A stretch of 64,000 nt of DNA, from the NCBI RefSeq assembly GCF_014784055.1, contig NZ_CP061813.1, forward strand, positions 3,730,001 to 3,794,000. Direction: 5' to 3'. This DNA comes from Polaribacter haliotis. GTDB taxonomy: Bacteria; Bacteroidota; Bacteroidia; Flavobacteriales; Flavobacteriaceae. The notes under the pieces are model-generated. The model had not been told where the DNA came from and did no database searches. It saw only the letters and a list, made by a program, of their open reading frames with translations. Below, piece after piece: positions 17,307 through 27,000 of this stretch (positions are counted from its first letter, which is position 1; every line of letters begins with the position of its first letter). The position numbers and the translations under genes were made by a program.

Positions 17307-19073
17307 ATGCAACAATTTAAAGAGTCTAAAAAAGATAAAAAGAAACCCAATGTTTCTATGGGTAAAGCTTTTAAAACGATTATTTGGCCAAGAAGAAATT
17401 TAGTTTTTATAGGCTTAGTTTTAATTGTTATAAAAAGTTTGGCAGGTTTAATTTTACCTTGGCAAAGCAAAATTTTGTTAGACGAGGTTGTTCCAAATAA
17501 AGATTTTAAACAATTATACACATTAATAGGAATTGTTTTGGTTGCCATTTTGGTGCAAGCAATAACCTCTTTTTTATTAACCAGAATATTAAGTGTACAA
17601 GCACAATATTTAATATCCGAATTAAGAGCACAAGTACAGAAAAAAGTGTTGTCTCTGCCAATTAGTTTTTTCGACAATACAAAATCTGGTGCATTAGTTT
17701 CTAGAATTATGAGCGATGTAGAAGGCGTAAGAAACTTAATTGGTACAGGTTTAGTACAATTAGTTGGAGGGTCAATAACAGCTATAATTTCTTTAGTTAT
17801 ATTAATAAACTTAAATCCATGGATGACTTTATTCGTCTTTTTACCCATTTCAATTTTCGGAATTGTAGCACTAAAAGCATTCAAATTTATACGTCCCATT
17901 TTTAGAACTCGTGGTAAAATTAATGCAGAAGTAAAAGGAAGATTAACAGAAACCTTAGCAGGAGTTCGAGTAATAAAAGCATTTAATGCAGAAGAACAAG
18001 AAAATACAGTTTTCGAAAAAGGCGTAGATAAATTATTTCAGAATGTAAAAAAGAGTTTAACAGCAACTGCTTTAATGACGAGTTCTTCTACTTTTTTAAT
18101 TGGAGTAGCGACTACAGGAATTATGGGAATTGGAGGTTATTATATGATTCAAGGAGAAATGACGGCTGGAGAATTTTTGTTTTTCACATTAATACTTGGT
18201 TTTATGATTGCACCAATAGTACAAATGAGCAACATTGGTAGTCAGTTAACAGAAGCTTTGGCAGGTTTAGATAGAACAGAAGAATTAATGAATATGGCTG
18301 CAGAAGAAGATGACGAAAACAGAACCATCTCTCTAAAAGATGTAAAAGGAGAAATTATTTTTAACGATGTTTCTTTCGCTTATGAAGAAGGTAAAGAGGT
18401 TTTAAATAATATTAGTTTTCAAGTGCCTTCTGGCTCTGTAACTGCGTTGGTTGGGAGTTCTGGTTCAGGAAAATCGACTATTGCAGGTTTATCTGCAACA
18501 TTTTTAAAGCCAAAATCTGGTAAAGTTACTATCGATAATAACGATATGTCTAAAGTAAAACTTTCCAGCTACAGAAAGAATTTAGGTGTAGTTTTACAAG
18601 ACGAATTTTTGTTCGAAGGAACCATTAGAGAAAACATTCTATTTCCAAGACCAAATGCCACAGAAAAAGAATTGCAAAATGCTGTAAAAGCCGCTTATGT
18701 AAACGAATTTGCAGACAGATTTGATGATGGGTTAGATACTTTAATTGGAGAAAGAGGTGTAAAACTATCTGGCGGACAAAGACAACGTTTGGCAATTGCA
18801 AGAGCTATTTTGGCAAACCCAAAAATCATAATTTTAGACGAAGCAACGTCGAGTTTAGATACAGAAAGTGAAGCTTTAATTCAAAAAAGTTTATCAGAAT
18901 TAATAAAAGACAGAACCACCATTGTAATTGCCCACAGATTGAGTACCATCAAGCAAGCAGACCAAATTTTAGTCATAGAAGCTGGGAATATCGTAGAAAG
19001 AGGAACACATAACGAACTGATAAAATTAGAAGGAAGATATTTCGATTTGTACACCTACCAAGCGAAAATATAA
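17307..19073 (+). CDS. ABC transporter, fused permease and ATPase (exporter half-transporter)
   Basis: A 588-residue type IV ABC exporter half. Six transmembrane helices span about residues 30-320, including the conserved FFDNTKSGALVSRIMSDVEGV segment of lipid/drug exporters. The ATPase domain has Walker A GSSGSGKST at 383-391, the signature LSGGQ at 487-491 and Walker B IIILDE at 507-512. It resembles MsbA-like lipid and multidrug exporters; as a half-transporter it should work as a homodimer. It stands alone between the acs terminator and a dispersed repeat, so genomic context does not define the substrate. Confidence 0.93.
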   Translation: MQQFKESKKDKKKPNVSMGKAFKTIIWPRRNLVFIGLVLIVIKSLAGLILPWQSKILLDEVVPNKDFKQLYTLIGIVLVAILVQAITSFLLTRILSVQAQYLISELRAQVQKKVLSLPISFFDNTKSGALVSRIMSDVEGVRNLIGTGLVQLVGGSITAIISLVILINLNPWMTLFVFLPISIFGIVALKAFKFIRPIFRTRGKINAEVKGRLTETLAGVRVIKAFNAEEQENTVFEKGVDKLFQNVKKSLTATALMTSSSTFLIGVATTGIMGIGGYYMIQGEMTAGEFLFFTLILGFMIAPIVQMSNIGSQLTEALAGLDRTEELMNMAAEEDDENRTISLKDVKGEIIFNDVSFAYEEGKEVLNNISFQVPSGSVTALVGSSGSGKSTIAGLSATFLKPKSGKVTIDNNDMSKVKLSSYRKNLGVVLQDEFLFEGTIRENILFPRPNATEKELQNAVKAAYVNEFADRFDDGLDTLIGERGVKLSGGQRQRLAIARAILANPKIIILDEATSSLDTESEALIQKSLSELIKDRTTIVIAHRLSTIKQADQILVIEAGNIVERGTHNELIKLEGRYFDLYTYQAKI

Positions 19074-19093
19074 TTTTATAACTTTGGTTTTTT

Positions 19094-19170
19094 GGGCGTT
19101 TTAACGGGCTTTTCGCTACAATCTTTTGCCAGAAAAAGGCAAAAGGATTTCCACTGCAATCCCTAACGCG
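19094..19170. repeat. REP-like intergenic palindromic element, copy A
   Basis: About 77 bp after the ABC exporter gene. Read on the minus strand it runs TAGGGATTGCAGTGGAAATCC, then a T-rich arm, a hairpin (TTTTGCC at 19124-19130 pairing with GGCAAAA at 19138-19144), then GATTGTAGCGAAAAGCCC. The same plan, with diverged bases, occurs at 38069-38152. This arrangement is widely dispersed in gaps of Bacteroidota genomes; it may also act as a transcription stop. Confidence 0.65.
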
Positions 19171-19282
19171 CATACTCAATCCTTAAAAAATGAATAAATT
19201 TTCTTAATAATAAATTCATTGTATTTTTGTAATTATCAAATTTTAAAATCGACTTTATCAAAAAATAAAATCAAACTAAAAA

Positions 19283-20047
19283 ATGAAAAAAATAATTTTA
19301 TTACTAATTATTGCAGTAACAGTTTCTTGTAAAAATGAATCAAAAAAAGAAACTAAAAAAGTAAAAAATGTTGAGGTTAAAAAAGAAAATTTCCCAACAG
19401 AATTAGGAAAAGTTTTTGAAAAACACGGTGGAATTGATACTTGGAGAAAAGCTCAGGTTTTGTCTTTTAATAAAGGAGAAGAAGTTCATACAGCAGATTT
19501 ACATTCAAGAAAAACAGTAGTGAATTCACCAACATATTCTTTAGGTTTCGATGGTAAAGAAGTTTGGTTAGATGAAGAGGTAAAAGGTTCTTATAAAGGA
19601 AACCCAACTTTTTATTATAATTTATATTTCTACTTTTATGCAATGCCTTTTGTCTTGGCAGATGATGGAATTATTTATGATAAAGTAGACGATTTAGTTT
19701 TTGAAGGAACAAATTATCCTGGTTTTAAAATTTCTTACAAATCTAATGTTGGTACTTCACCAGATGATAATTACATAGTGTATTACAACCCTAAAACGTA
19801 TCAAATGGAATGGTTAGCATATACAGTTACGTTTAAGTCTAAAGAGCCAAGTGAAAAGTTCAATATTATAAAATACAATTCTTGGGAAAACGTAAACGGA
19901 TTACTTTTACCAAAAGCAATTACTTGGTATAAAAAAGATGAAAACGGAATTCCAATAGAACCTGCAAAACCGGCAACAGAATTTACATTGCCATTAATTA
20001 GCCAAGGTAAATTAGCAGATTCGTTTTTTGAAAATCCAGTAAAATAA
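19283..20047 (+). CDS. Lipoprotein of unknown function
   Basis: A 254-residue exported lipoprotein: hydrophobic signal LLLIIAVTVS followed directly by Cys16 (lipobox TVSC). A lysine/glutamate-rich linker (about residues 18-36) leads into a globular domain with EKHGGIDTWRKAQ near residue 48, DGKEVWLDEE and a tail NVNGLLLPKAITWY. That arrangement resembles LolA-like outer-membrane lipoprotein-sorting folds used by several flavobacterial DUF families, but I cannot name a family with certainty. It is a single gene with a repeat-containing gap upstream. Confidence 0.78.
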   Translation: MKKIILLLIIAVTVSCKNESKKETKKVKNVEVKKENFPTELGKVFEKHGGIDTWRKAQVLSFNKGEEVHTADLHSRKTVVNSPTYSLGFDGKEVWLDEEVKGSYKGNPTFYYNLYFYFYAMPFVLADDGIIYDKVDDLVFEGTNYPGFKISYKSNVGTSPDDNYIVYYNPKTYQMEWLAYTVTFKSKEPSEKFNIIKYNSWENVNGLLLPKAITWYKKDENGIPIEPAKPATEFTLPLISQGKLADSFFENPVK

Positions 20048-20055
20048 GTGTTTAG

Positions 20056-20077
20056 AAAACTGTGTCAATTTACAGTT
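20056..20077. terminator. Weak hairpin between convergent genes
   Basis: A 7-bp inverted repeat, AAACTGT (20056-20062) and ACAGTTT (20071-20077), in the 37-bp gap between a rightward lipoprotein gene and a leftward Nudix gene. The position suits a shared terminator but the stem is short. Confidence 0.35.
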
Positions 20078-20084
20078 TGTTAAA

Positions 20085-20627
20085 TTATTTTAAAAGTGAA
20101 GTAATTTTCTCATAAACAGAAACATAATATTCATGAAACCTCGGAAGCAAAACGTTTTCGAGGTTTTTTGTGTTCTTTAAAACCGCCAAATCGAATAATT
20201 GTAAACCAGCAACTTCCTCAATTTGCATGGTTAAACTCTCTACAGGAACTTTTAATTCCGCAATAAAAACATGATGATGTTCATTGTCTTGAATTCCGTT
20301 AGCATGAGAAACTTGATGAATTCTTGTGCCAATTTTAACCAACTCTTTTTCTTGTAATTCAAGTCCAATTTCTTCAAAAACTTCTCTCTTTGCTGACGAT
20401 AAAATAGATTCTCCAGCACTAATATGTCCTGCCACAGAAATATCCCACAAACCAGGAAATACTTTTTTTGTTAACGCTCTTTTTTGAAGCAGTATTTTCT
20501 TGTTCGAAGTAAAAAGCCAAATATGCACAGTTGCATGAAACCAACCGTTTTTATGAGCTTCCGATTTTAATGCTGTTTTTCCTGTTTGTTTTCCTTCAGG
20601 AGTTAAAATATCTATAAGTTCATCCAT
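20085..20627 (-). CDS. Nudix hydrolase (isopentenyl-diphosphate-isomerase-like type)
   Basis: A 180-residue Nudix-domain protein. The complete Nudix box G-x5-E-x7-REVFEEIGL occupies residues 67-89, with the pattern of Mg2+-binding Glu residues intact. The N-terminus DELIDILTPEGKQTGKT and the later HHHVFIAEL are typical of the YfcD/IDI-like branch, which acts on diphosphates such as nucleotide derivatives; no isomerase activity can be assumed. The start codon lies 1 bp from the end of the upstream aminotransferase gene, so the two are co-transcribed. Confidence 0.9.
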   Translation of the reverse strand: MDELIDILTPEGKQTGKTALKSEAHKNGWFHATVHIWLFTSNKKILLQKRALTKKVFPGLWDISVAGHISAGESILSSAKREVFEEIGLELQEKELVKIGTRIHQVSHANGIQDNEHHHVFIAELKVPVESLTMQIEEVAGLQLFDLAVLKNTKNLENVLLPRFHEYYVSVYEKITSLLK

Positions 20628-20628
20628 T

Positions 20629-21786
20629 CTATAAACAAGCTATAATACAATCTGTTAATTTATTAAAATCTTCTTTTGTATTGTATAAATGACATGAAAT
20701 ACGAATATAATTTCCTCTAAAAGAAATAAAGATATTTTCTTCTTTCAGTTTTGTCTTTAGTTGTTCAATATCTAATTGTTTTGGTAATTCAACTCCGAAT
20801 AAATGATGTGTTCTAAAATTATCTTCTTCAATAAAACAACCAATTTCTTTTAGTTTTAAAACGGCATCAAAAGTAATTTCTTTACAATATTCTTGTATCG
20901 ATTTAGGTGCCCATTCAATAACTTGTTTTAAAGCTTCAATTTGCATTTTAATGTAAATAAAACTTGCGTGTTCTCCAGCAGAATATCTATTTGCTAAAGG
21001 TTTGTATTTAGTTTGGTAAGAAGTTAAACCACTCATATTTTCGCTGTTTAAACGATTAGACCAATTTTCTTCTAACGGATTTCCATTATCGAAATATTCG
21101 CCAAAATATGCGTAACCACAACCATAAGGTCCAAAAAGCCATTTGTAACCTGCGCAAATTAATGCATCTGGGTTTATTTCTTTAACTGAAAATGGTAACG
21201 CACCAACAGACTGACTTCCATCAATAATTAATAATGCATTATGTTCTGTAGCTTTTTTTCTGATGGATTTCAAATCAAACAAAGTTCCATTTGCCCAATA
21301 AATGTTGCCTAAAGTAACAACAGCTGTTTTATTAGAAATTGAATTTAGAATTGCTTCATTCCATTTTTCTCCTCTGTTTTTAGTTGTTTTTGGCATCGAA
21401 ACAATAGTTAGTTTCGCATTAAATTTATTTGCCAACTTTTCCCAAACGTAATAATTACTTGGAAACTGACCTTCAACTAAAAGAATCTCATCACCTTTAT
21501 TTAATGTAATATTATTTGCAACAGTTGCCAAACCATAAGAAGCAGAAGGTATGTTTGCTATTCTATTATAATCGTTAACACTAATTAGTTTTGCAAACAG
21601 TTTTTTTACTTCTTTTACAGGTTCAAAATAACTATTTCCAGTAATTTTAAAAGGATTGCTCTTTTCTAAAACACCTTCAATTCCTGCTTGTTCAACGGTT
21701 TTAAAAGAGGGTGATTGACTAGCAATATTTAAATAAGTGATTTCTTCTGGAATACTAAAAAGAAGTTTTTGGTTTGGTAAAGTCAT
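20629..21786 (-). CDS. Class V aminotransferase-fold PLP enzyme
   Basis: A 385-residue PLP-dependent enzyme of the class V (cysteine desulfurase/isopenicillin epimerase-like) fold. The PLP Lys is in CAGYKWLFGPYG (Lys215 by the ATG start used), with the ring-stacking Asp in IIDGSQSVGA near residue 189. An in-frame GTG at 21810 would add eight residues but would lie inside the terminator hairpin 21802-21827, so ATG 21786 is preferred. It is 1 bp from the Nudix gene. The amino-acid substrate is unknown; kynureninase-like or selenocysteine-lyase-like activities are possible. Confidence 0.87.
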   Translation of the reverse strand: MTLPNQKLLFSIPEEITYLNIASQSPSFKTVEQAGIEGVLEKSNPFKITGNSYFEPVKEVKKLFAKLISVNDYNRIANIPSASYGLATVANNITLNKGDEILLVEGQFPSNYYVWEKLANKFNAKLTIVSMPKTTKNRGEKWNEAILNSISNKTAVVTLGNIYWANGTLFDLKSIRKKATEHNALLIIDGSQSVGALPFSVKEINPDALICAGYKWLFGPYGCGYAYFGEYFDNGNPLEENWSNRLNSENMSGLTSYQTKYKPLANRYSAGEHASFIYIKMQIEALKQVIEWAPKSIQEYCKEITFDAVLKLKEIGCFIEEDNFRTHHLFGVELPKQLDIEQLKTKLKEENIFISFRGNYIRISCHLYNTKEDFNKLTDCIIACL

Positions 21787-21801
21787 ATTTTTTAAAATGA
21801 A

Positions 21802-21827
21802 AAAGCGCACAATAATTTGTGCGCTTT
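21802..21827 (-). terminator. Terminator hairpin between the M42 peptidase and aminotransferase genes
   Basis: Perfect 11-bp stem, AAAGCGCACAA (21802-21812) and TTGTGCGCTTT (21817-21827), loop TAAT. It begins about 20 bp after the stop of the leftward M42 gene and precedes the leftward aminotransferase ATG. GC-rich for this genome and symmetrical, so it may work both ways. Confidence 0.85.
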
Positions 21828-21847
21828 AAAATTAATGTTTTTATTTA

Positions 21848-22936
21848 TTAATCAAAATAAGAAAAAGTTTCTCCGTCTTTAATTTTTAACAACGTTTCAT
21901 AAATCATTTTAATAACATTTTCAACATCATCTCTATGCACCATTTCTACTGTCGTGTGCATATAACGTAGAGGCAAAGAAATTAAAGCAGAAGCAACACC
22001 ACCATTGCTATAAGCAAAAGCATCTGTATCTGTTCCTGTTGCTCTAGATAATGCAGAACGCTGAAAAGGAATCTTTTTTTCTTCGGCAGTTTCTGTAATT
22101 AAATCACGTAATTTTTGTTGTACAGCAGGTGCATAAGCAACAACAGGCCCTTTACCAATTTCTAAAAGTCCGGCTTTTTTCTCCTCAATCATTGGAGTTG
22201 TAGTATCGTGAGTAACATCTGTTACAATTGCTACATTTGGTTTTATTGTTTGAGTAATCATTTCTGCTCCACGTAAACCAATTTCTTCTTGCACAGAATT
22301 TGTTATGTACAATCCAAAAGGTAATTCTTTTTTGTTTTCTTTTAATAAACGAGCAACTTCAGCAATCATAAAACCACCCATTCTATTGTCTAATGCTCTA
22401 CAAACAAACTTATCTCCGTTTAAAATATGAAATTCATCTGGGTACGTAATTACGCAACCAACATGAATTCCTAAAGCTTCTACTTCTTTTTTTGTTGCAC
22501 AACCAGTATCAATAAAAATGTTGTCTGGTTTTGGTGCTTCTTCTTTAGATTTATCTCTTGTATGTATAGCTGGCCAACCAAAAACACCTTTTACAATTCC
22601 GTTTTTTGTGTGAATATTTACAATTTTACTTGGTGCAATTTGATGATCTGAACCACCATTTCTAATCACGTAAATTAATCCGTTTTCAGAAATATAATTT
22701 ACATACCAAGAAATTTCGTCTGCATGTCCTTCAATAACTACTTTATATTTTGCATCAGGATTTATTACACCAACAGCAGAACCATACGTATCTGTAATAA
22801 ATTCGTCTACATAAGGTTTTAGATACTCCATCCAGATTTTTTGACCTTCCCATTCGTAACCAGTTGGAGCTGCATTGTTTAAGTATTTTTCTAAAAATGT
22901 AAGTGATTCTTTATTTAAAATTGATTTTTTTGCCAT
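21848..22936 (-). CDS. M42-family metallo-aminopeptidase
   Basis: A 362-residue co-catalytic metallopeptidase of the M42 (glutamyl aminopeptidase/endoglucanase-like) family. Metal ligands and catalytic residues are visible: EGHADEISW near residue 71, CRALDNRMGGF near 178, NSVQEEIGLRGAE near 211 (catalytic Glu and metal Glu), DVTHDTT near 240, and a C-terminal His in YMHTTVEM near 329. Such enzymes form large tetrahedral dodecamers and remove N-terminal residues from peptides in the cytoplasm. It is monocistronic by its terminator at 21802-21827. Confidence 0.92.
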   Translation of the reverse strand: MAKKSILNKESLTFLEKYLNNAAPTGYEWEGQKIWMEYLKPYVDEFITDTYGSAVGVINPDAKYKVVIEGHADEISWYVNYISENGLIYVIRNGGSDHQIAPSKIVNIHTKNGIVKGVFGWPAIHTRDKSKEEAPKPDNIFIDTGCATKKEVEALGIHVGCVITYPDEFHILNGDKFVCRALDNRMGGFMIAEVARLLKENKKELPFGLYITNSVQEEIGLRGAEMITQTIKPNVAIVTDVTHDTTTPMIEEKKAGLLEIGKGPVVAYAPAVQQKLRDLITETAEEKKIPFQRSALSRATGTDTDAFAYSNGGVASALISLPLRYMHTTVEMVHRDDVENVIKMIYETLLKIKDGETFSYFD

Positions 22937-23088
22937 TATTTATATATTTATAAAAGTTGATATATTCTTGATGAATGTAAAAATAAAGCGAATTTTTATG
23001 ATTTGCATTAAAATAATCATAAAAAAGTGTAACAAAAGTGCTTACTTTTACACTAACCATCAAAGTTAAAAAGCCAAAAGCCAATCAT

Positions 23089-23976
23089 ATGAAATTAGTA
23101 ATAAAAAACTTAACAAAGACATATAAAAACGGAGTGAAAGCAATAGATAACCTAAGCATCGAAATTGGTACAGGAATGTTTGGTTTATTAGGGCCAAATG
23201 GAGCAGGAAAATCTTCTTTAATGCGAACAATTGCCACTTTGCAAAGTCCAGATTCAGGTTCAATTACTTTTGGAGATATTAATGTATTAGAAGACAATAT
23301 GTCTTTGAGAAAAATACTAGGTTATTTGCCACAATCTTTTGGTGTATACCCAAAAATGTCTGCAGAAGATTTGTTAGATTATTTCGCAACTTTAAAAGGT
23401 GTTTCTAACAAAGAAGAGAGAAAAACCATTGTAAGAGAAGTTTTAGAAATTACGAACTTATATGATGTTAGAAGAAAACACGTTGCTGGCTATTCTGGAG
23501 GAATGAAACAACGTTTTGGAATTGCACAACTTCTATTAAATAACCCAAAATTAATTATCGTTGATGAACCAACTGCAGGTTTAGACCCTGCTGAAAGACA
23601 TAAGTTTTTAAATGTTTTAAGGGAAGTTGGTAGTAATTGTACCATTATATTTTCTACTCATATTGTAGAAGATGTTAAAGAACTCTGTAATGAAATGGCT
23701 GTTTTAAATGGAGGTAAAATCTTAAAACATACTACACCACAAAAAGCAACAAAAGAATTGGATGGTACTATTTGGACGAAAGTAATTGATAAAGAAAATT
23801 TAGAGGAAAACATGAAGTTGTATAATGTACTTTCTAGAAATTTTAATCCAGATAATACTTTAAATATAAGAGTACATGCTCTAGAAAAACCTTCAGAGGA
23901 ATTTATTGCTTCAGAACCACAATTAGATGATGTTTATTTTATTGCTTTAAAACAAGATGAGCCAGCCTTGGTTTAA
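23089..23976 (+). CDS. ABC transporter ATP-binding protein
   Basis: A 295-residue ABC ATPase with Walker A GPNGAGKS at 35-42, signature YSGGMKQ at 135-141 and Walker B IIVDE at 156-160; a C-terminal extension of about 80 residues follows the H-loop (STHIVED). An ORF extension upstream to 23038 exists but the ATG at 23089 starts exactly where the family's KLVIKNLTKTYKNG begins. It is followed after 56 bp by the permease/peptidase fusion, its likely partner in an ABC-2 type transporter. Confidence 0.93.
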   Translation: MKLVIKNLTKTYKNGVKAIDNLSIEIGTGMFGLLGPNGAGKSSLMRTIATLQSPDSGSITFGDINVLEDNMSLRKILGYLPQSFGVYPKMSAEDLLDYFATLKGVSNKEERKTIVREVLEITNLYDVRRKHVAGYSGGMKQRFGIAQLLLNNPKLIIVDEPTAGLDPAERHKFLNVLREVGSNCTIIFSTHIVEDVKELCNEMAVLNGGKILKHTTPQKATKELDGTIWTKVIDKENLEENMKLYNVLSRNFNPDNTLNIRVHALEKPSEEFIASEPQLDDVYFIALKQDEPALV

Positions 23977-24032
23977 TTTTAAAAGTTTTTAGATATTAAA
24001 TAAATAAACAGTTACACAATTACACCTTTCAT

Positions 24033-27000
24033 ATGTTTTCAACAATATTTAAACAAGAACTAAAATACTGGTTTAATAAGCCATTACTTTATATTTTTAT
24101 AGCTATATTTCTTTTAATATCATTTTTTATTGCATCTGCTTCTGCAGGAATTTTCGACAATATAAGTGGCACAATGGGTTCATCTAGAATTGTAAATTCA
24201 CCCATACAAATTATTGGAATTTTTAATGAACTGACAATTTTAATTCTTTTTTTATTTCCTGCGATAATTGGGGTTTCTATTTATAGAGATTTTAAAAGTG
24301 AAATGCATACCATTTTATTTTCATATCCATTTACCAAAGCAAATTATTTGTTTGCAAAGTTTTTTAGCGGAGTTGTTGCGGTTTCTGCTATTGTATTGGT
24401 AATTGCCTTGGGACTTTTTATAGGCTTTCGTTTTCCAGGTACAAATTCAGATTTGATAGAAAGTTTTAGTTTTATTTCTTATATTAAAGCTTACTTAATA
24501 TTTGTTTTACCTAATATTTTATTTTTTGGTGCAGTTGTTTTTGCAGTAGTTACATTTACTAGAAGTATTGGTGCAGGTTTTATTTCTGTAATAATTTTAC
24601 TTTTTTTTGGTTTTGGAATAAGTAGTATACTTTCCGAACCAGAACAAGTTAATTTGTTGGCAATTTTAGATCCTTTTGGATTTTCGGCTATAGATAAGTA
24701 TACCAAATATTGGACGATGTCTGAACAAAATGCATTACAAATACCAATTAAAGAATACATTATTTATAATAGATTGTTTTGGTTGGCAATAACATCTTTA
24801 GTGTTTGGTTTGGTGTATAAATATTTTAAATTTAATCAAAATGCCCTTACCATTTCCTTTAGAAAAACAAAAGGAGAACGCGTTACCAAAACAAATTTTA
24901 GTGGTGTCACTAAAATAGAGTTAACCAAAGTATCTTATAATTATTCTTTTCTTCAAAATTTAAAAACAACTTGGAAACTTTCTAATTTAGAGTTTAAATA
25001 TATTTTTAAGAGTTTACCTTTTATCTGTATTTTAATTGTAGGTGTTTTGCTTTTAGTAGGTTCTTTATTTTTTGTAGGCGAAATTTTCGGCACCAAAACA
25101 TTGCCTGTAACTTGGCAAATGTTGTCTGGTGGAAATACATTTACATTAATTATAAATTTATGTACATTTTTGTATTCTGGTATGTTGGTACAAAGAGCTA
25201 GAACAGCAAAAATTAATTATTTGGTAGATAGCACACCCATACCAAACTGGACGTTGCTTTTTTCTAAATTAATTGCGCTTTTAAAAATGCAATTAGTCTT
25301 ATTATCTGTAATTATGGTTGCAGGTGTTTTGTTTCAAACTTATAAAGGTTTTTATGATTATGAAATAATGCATTATATAAAAGAATTATTTGGTTTAAAG
25401 TTCTTAAATTATGTTGTTTGGGCTTTATTGTCCATCTTTATACAAACACTATTTAAAAACCAATATTTAGGCTTTTTTGTATTGCTAATTATATCTATTG
25501 CAATGCCATTATTAGGTTTAGTGGGTGTAGAGTTAGCAGTCTTTAAATACAATGAAGGTCCAGGTTTTAGTTATTCCGATATGAATGGTTATGGTTCTGG
25601 ATTATCTAGATATTTATGGTACAAAGTCTATTGGGTTTTAGGAGGAACTGTACTTATTGTTTTAAGTGTTTTGATGTGGGTAAGAGGTTTACCAAATAAT
25701 TTTGTAGAAAGAATTTATATTGCAAAAAAGAGATTTAAAGTGCCTCAGAAAATAGCATTCTTTACTTTTTTAATTACTTTTTTAAGTTTAGGATTTACAA
25801 TTTGGAAAGCCACAAAATCAGATTCTAAAAATTCAGCTTCTAAACAAGCAGAATTGGACGCTGTTAAATGGGAAAAAACCTATAAGAAATACCAAAATTA
25901 TAGGCAACCAAGAATTGTAGGTGTAAAAGCAGATGTTGCTATTTTTCCAAAGGAAAGAACATACAATGCATCTGTTGAATTTACAATGGTAAATAAAACA
26001 GACCAAGCTATAGATACTATTTTGTTAAATCATAATTCCTTAGAAAGTACTTTTGAGTTTAACAAACCAAATAATATAGTTTTAGAAGATACTGTGTTTC
26101 ATTTCGATATATATCAACTTAAAAATAAATTGCAGCCAGGTGATTCTTTACAACTTTCTGTAACTGTAAAAAGTAAAGAAAACACTACTTTTCAACAAAA
26201 ATCTCCAATAAGAGAAAATGGAACTTTTATCAATAATTTTAGCATATTTCCATCTTTAGGATATTCTCCTGCAGGTGAGTTAAGAGATGATAAAACGCGA
26301 GAAAAATACGATTTACCAAAAAATAATTTACGCCCACATCCATCAGATTCTACAGCTTTAGGAAACACTTATATTTCTAGAGATGCAGATTGGATAGATT
26401 TCGAAGCAACTGTTTCTACTTCTAAAGATCAAATTGCAATTGCACCAGGTTATTTGCAAAAAGAATGGACAGAAGGAAATCGTAGATATTTCAACTATAA
26501 AATGGACAGTAAAATTTTAAATTTTTACGCATTTAATTCTGCCAGATATAAAGTTAAAAAAGAAATGTGGAATGGAATTAGTTTAGAAATCTATTACCAT
26601 AAATCACATACCTATAACTTAGATAGAATGATGAAAGGGATAAAGGCTTCTTTAGAATATAACACGAAGAACTTTAGTCCTTATCAACACAAACAAGTAA
26701 GAATTATAGAATTCCCAAGAACAGGAGGAAGTTTTGCACAATCGTTTCCAAACACAATTCCGTTTTCGGAAGGTGTAGGTTTTATTGCAGATGTAGATGA
26801 TACAAAAGATGGTGGTGTAGATTACCCGTTTGCAATTACTGTGCACGAATTAGCACATCAATGGTTTGCACATCAAGTAATTGGAGCAGATGTTTTAGGA
26901 GCAACATTAACATCTGAAAGTATGTCTGAGTATGTTTCTTTAAAAGTTATCGAGAAGAAACAAGGAAAAACCAAAATGCGAAAGTTTTTAAAAGATGCAT

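Noticed and set aside
17276..17899. 207-codon leftward open frame
   Set aside because: It is opposite the N-terminal half of the ABC exporter, which has all family motifs.
23038..23088. 17-codon N-terminal extension of the ABC ATPase
   Set aside because: The extension has no ABC ATPase similarity, and the ATG at 23089 fits the family start.
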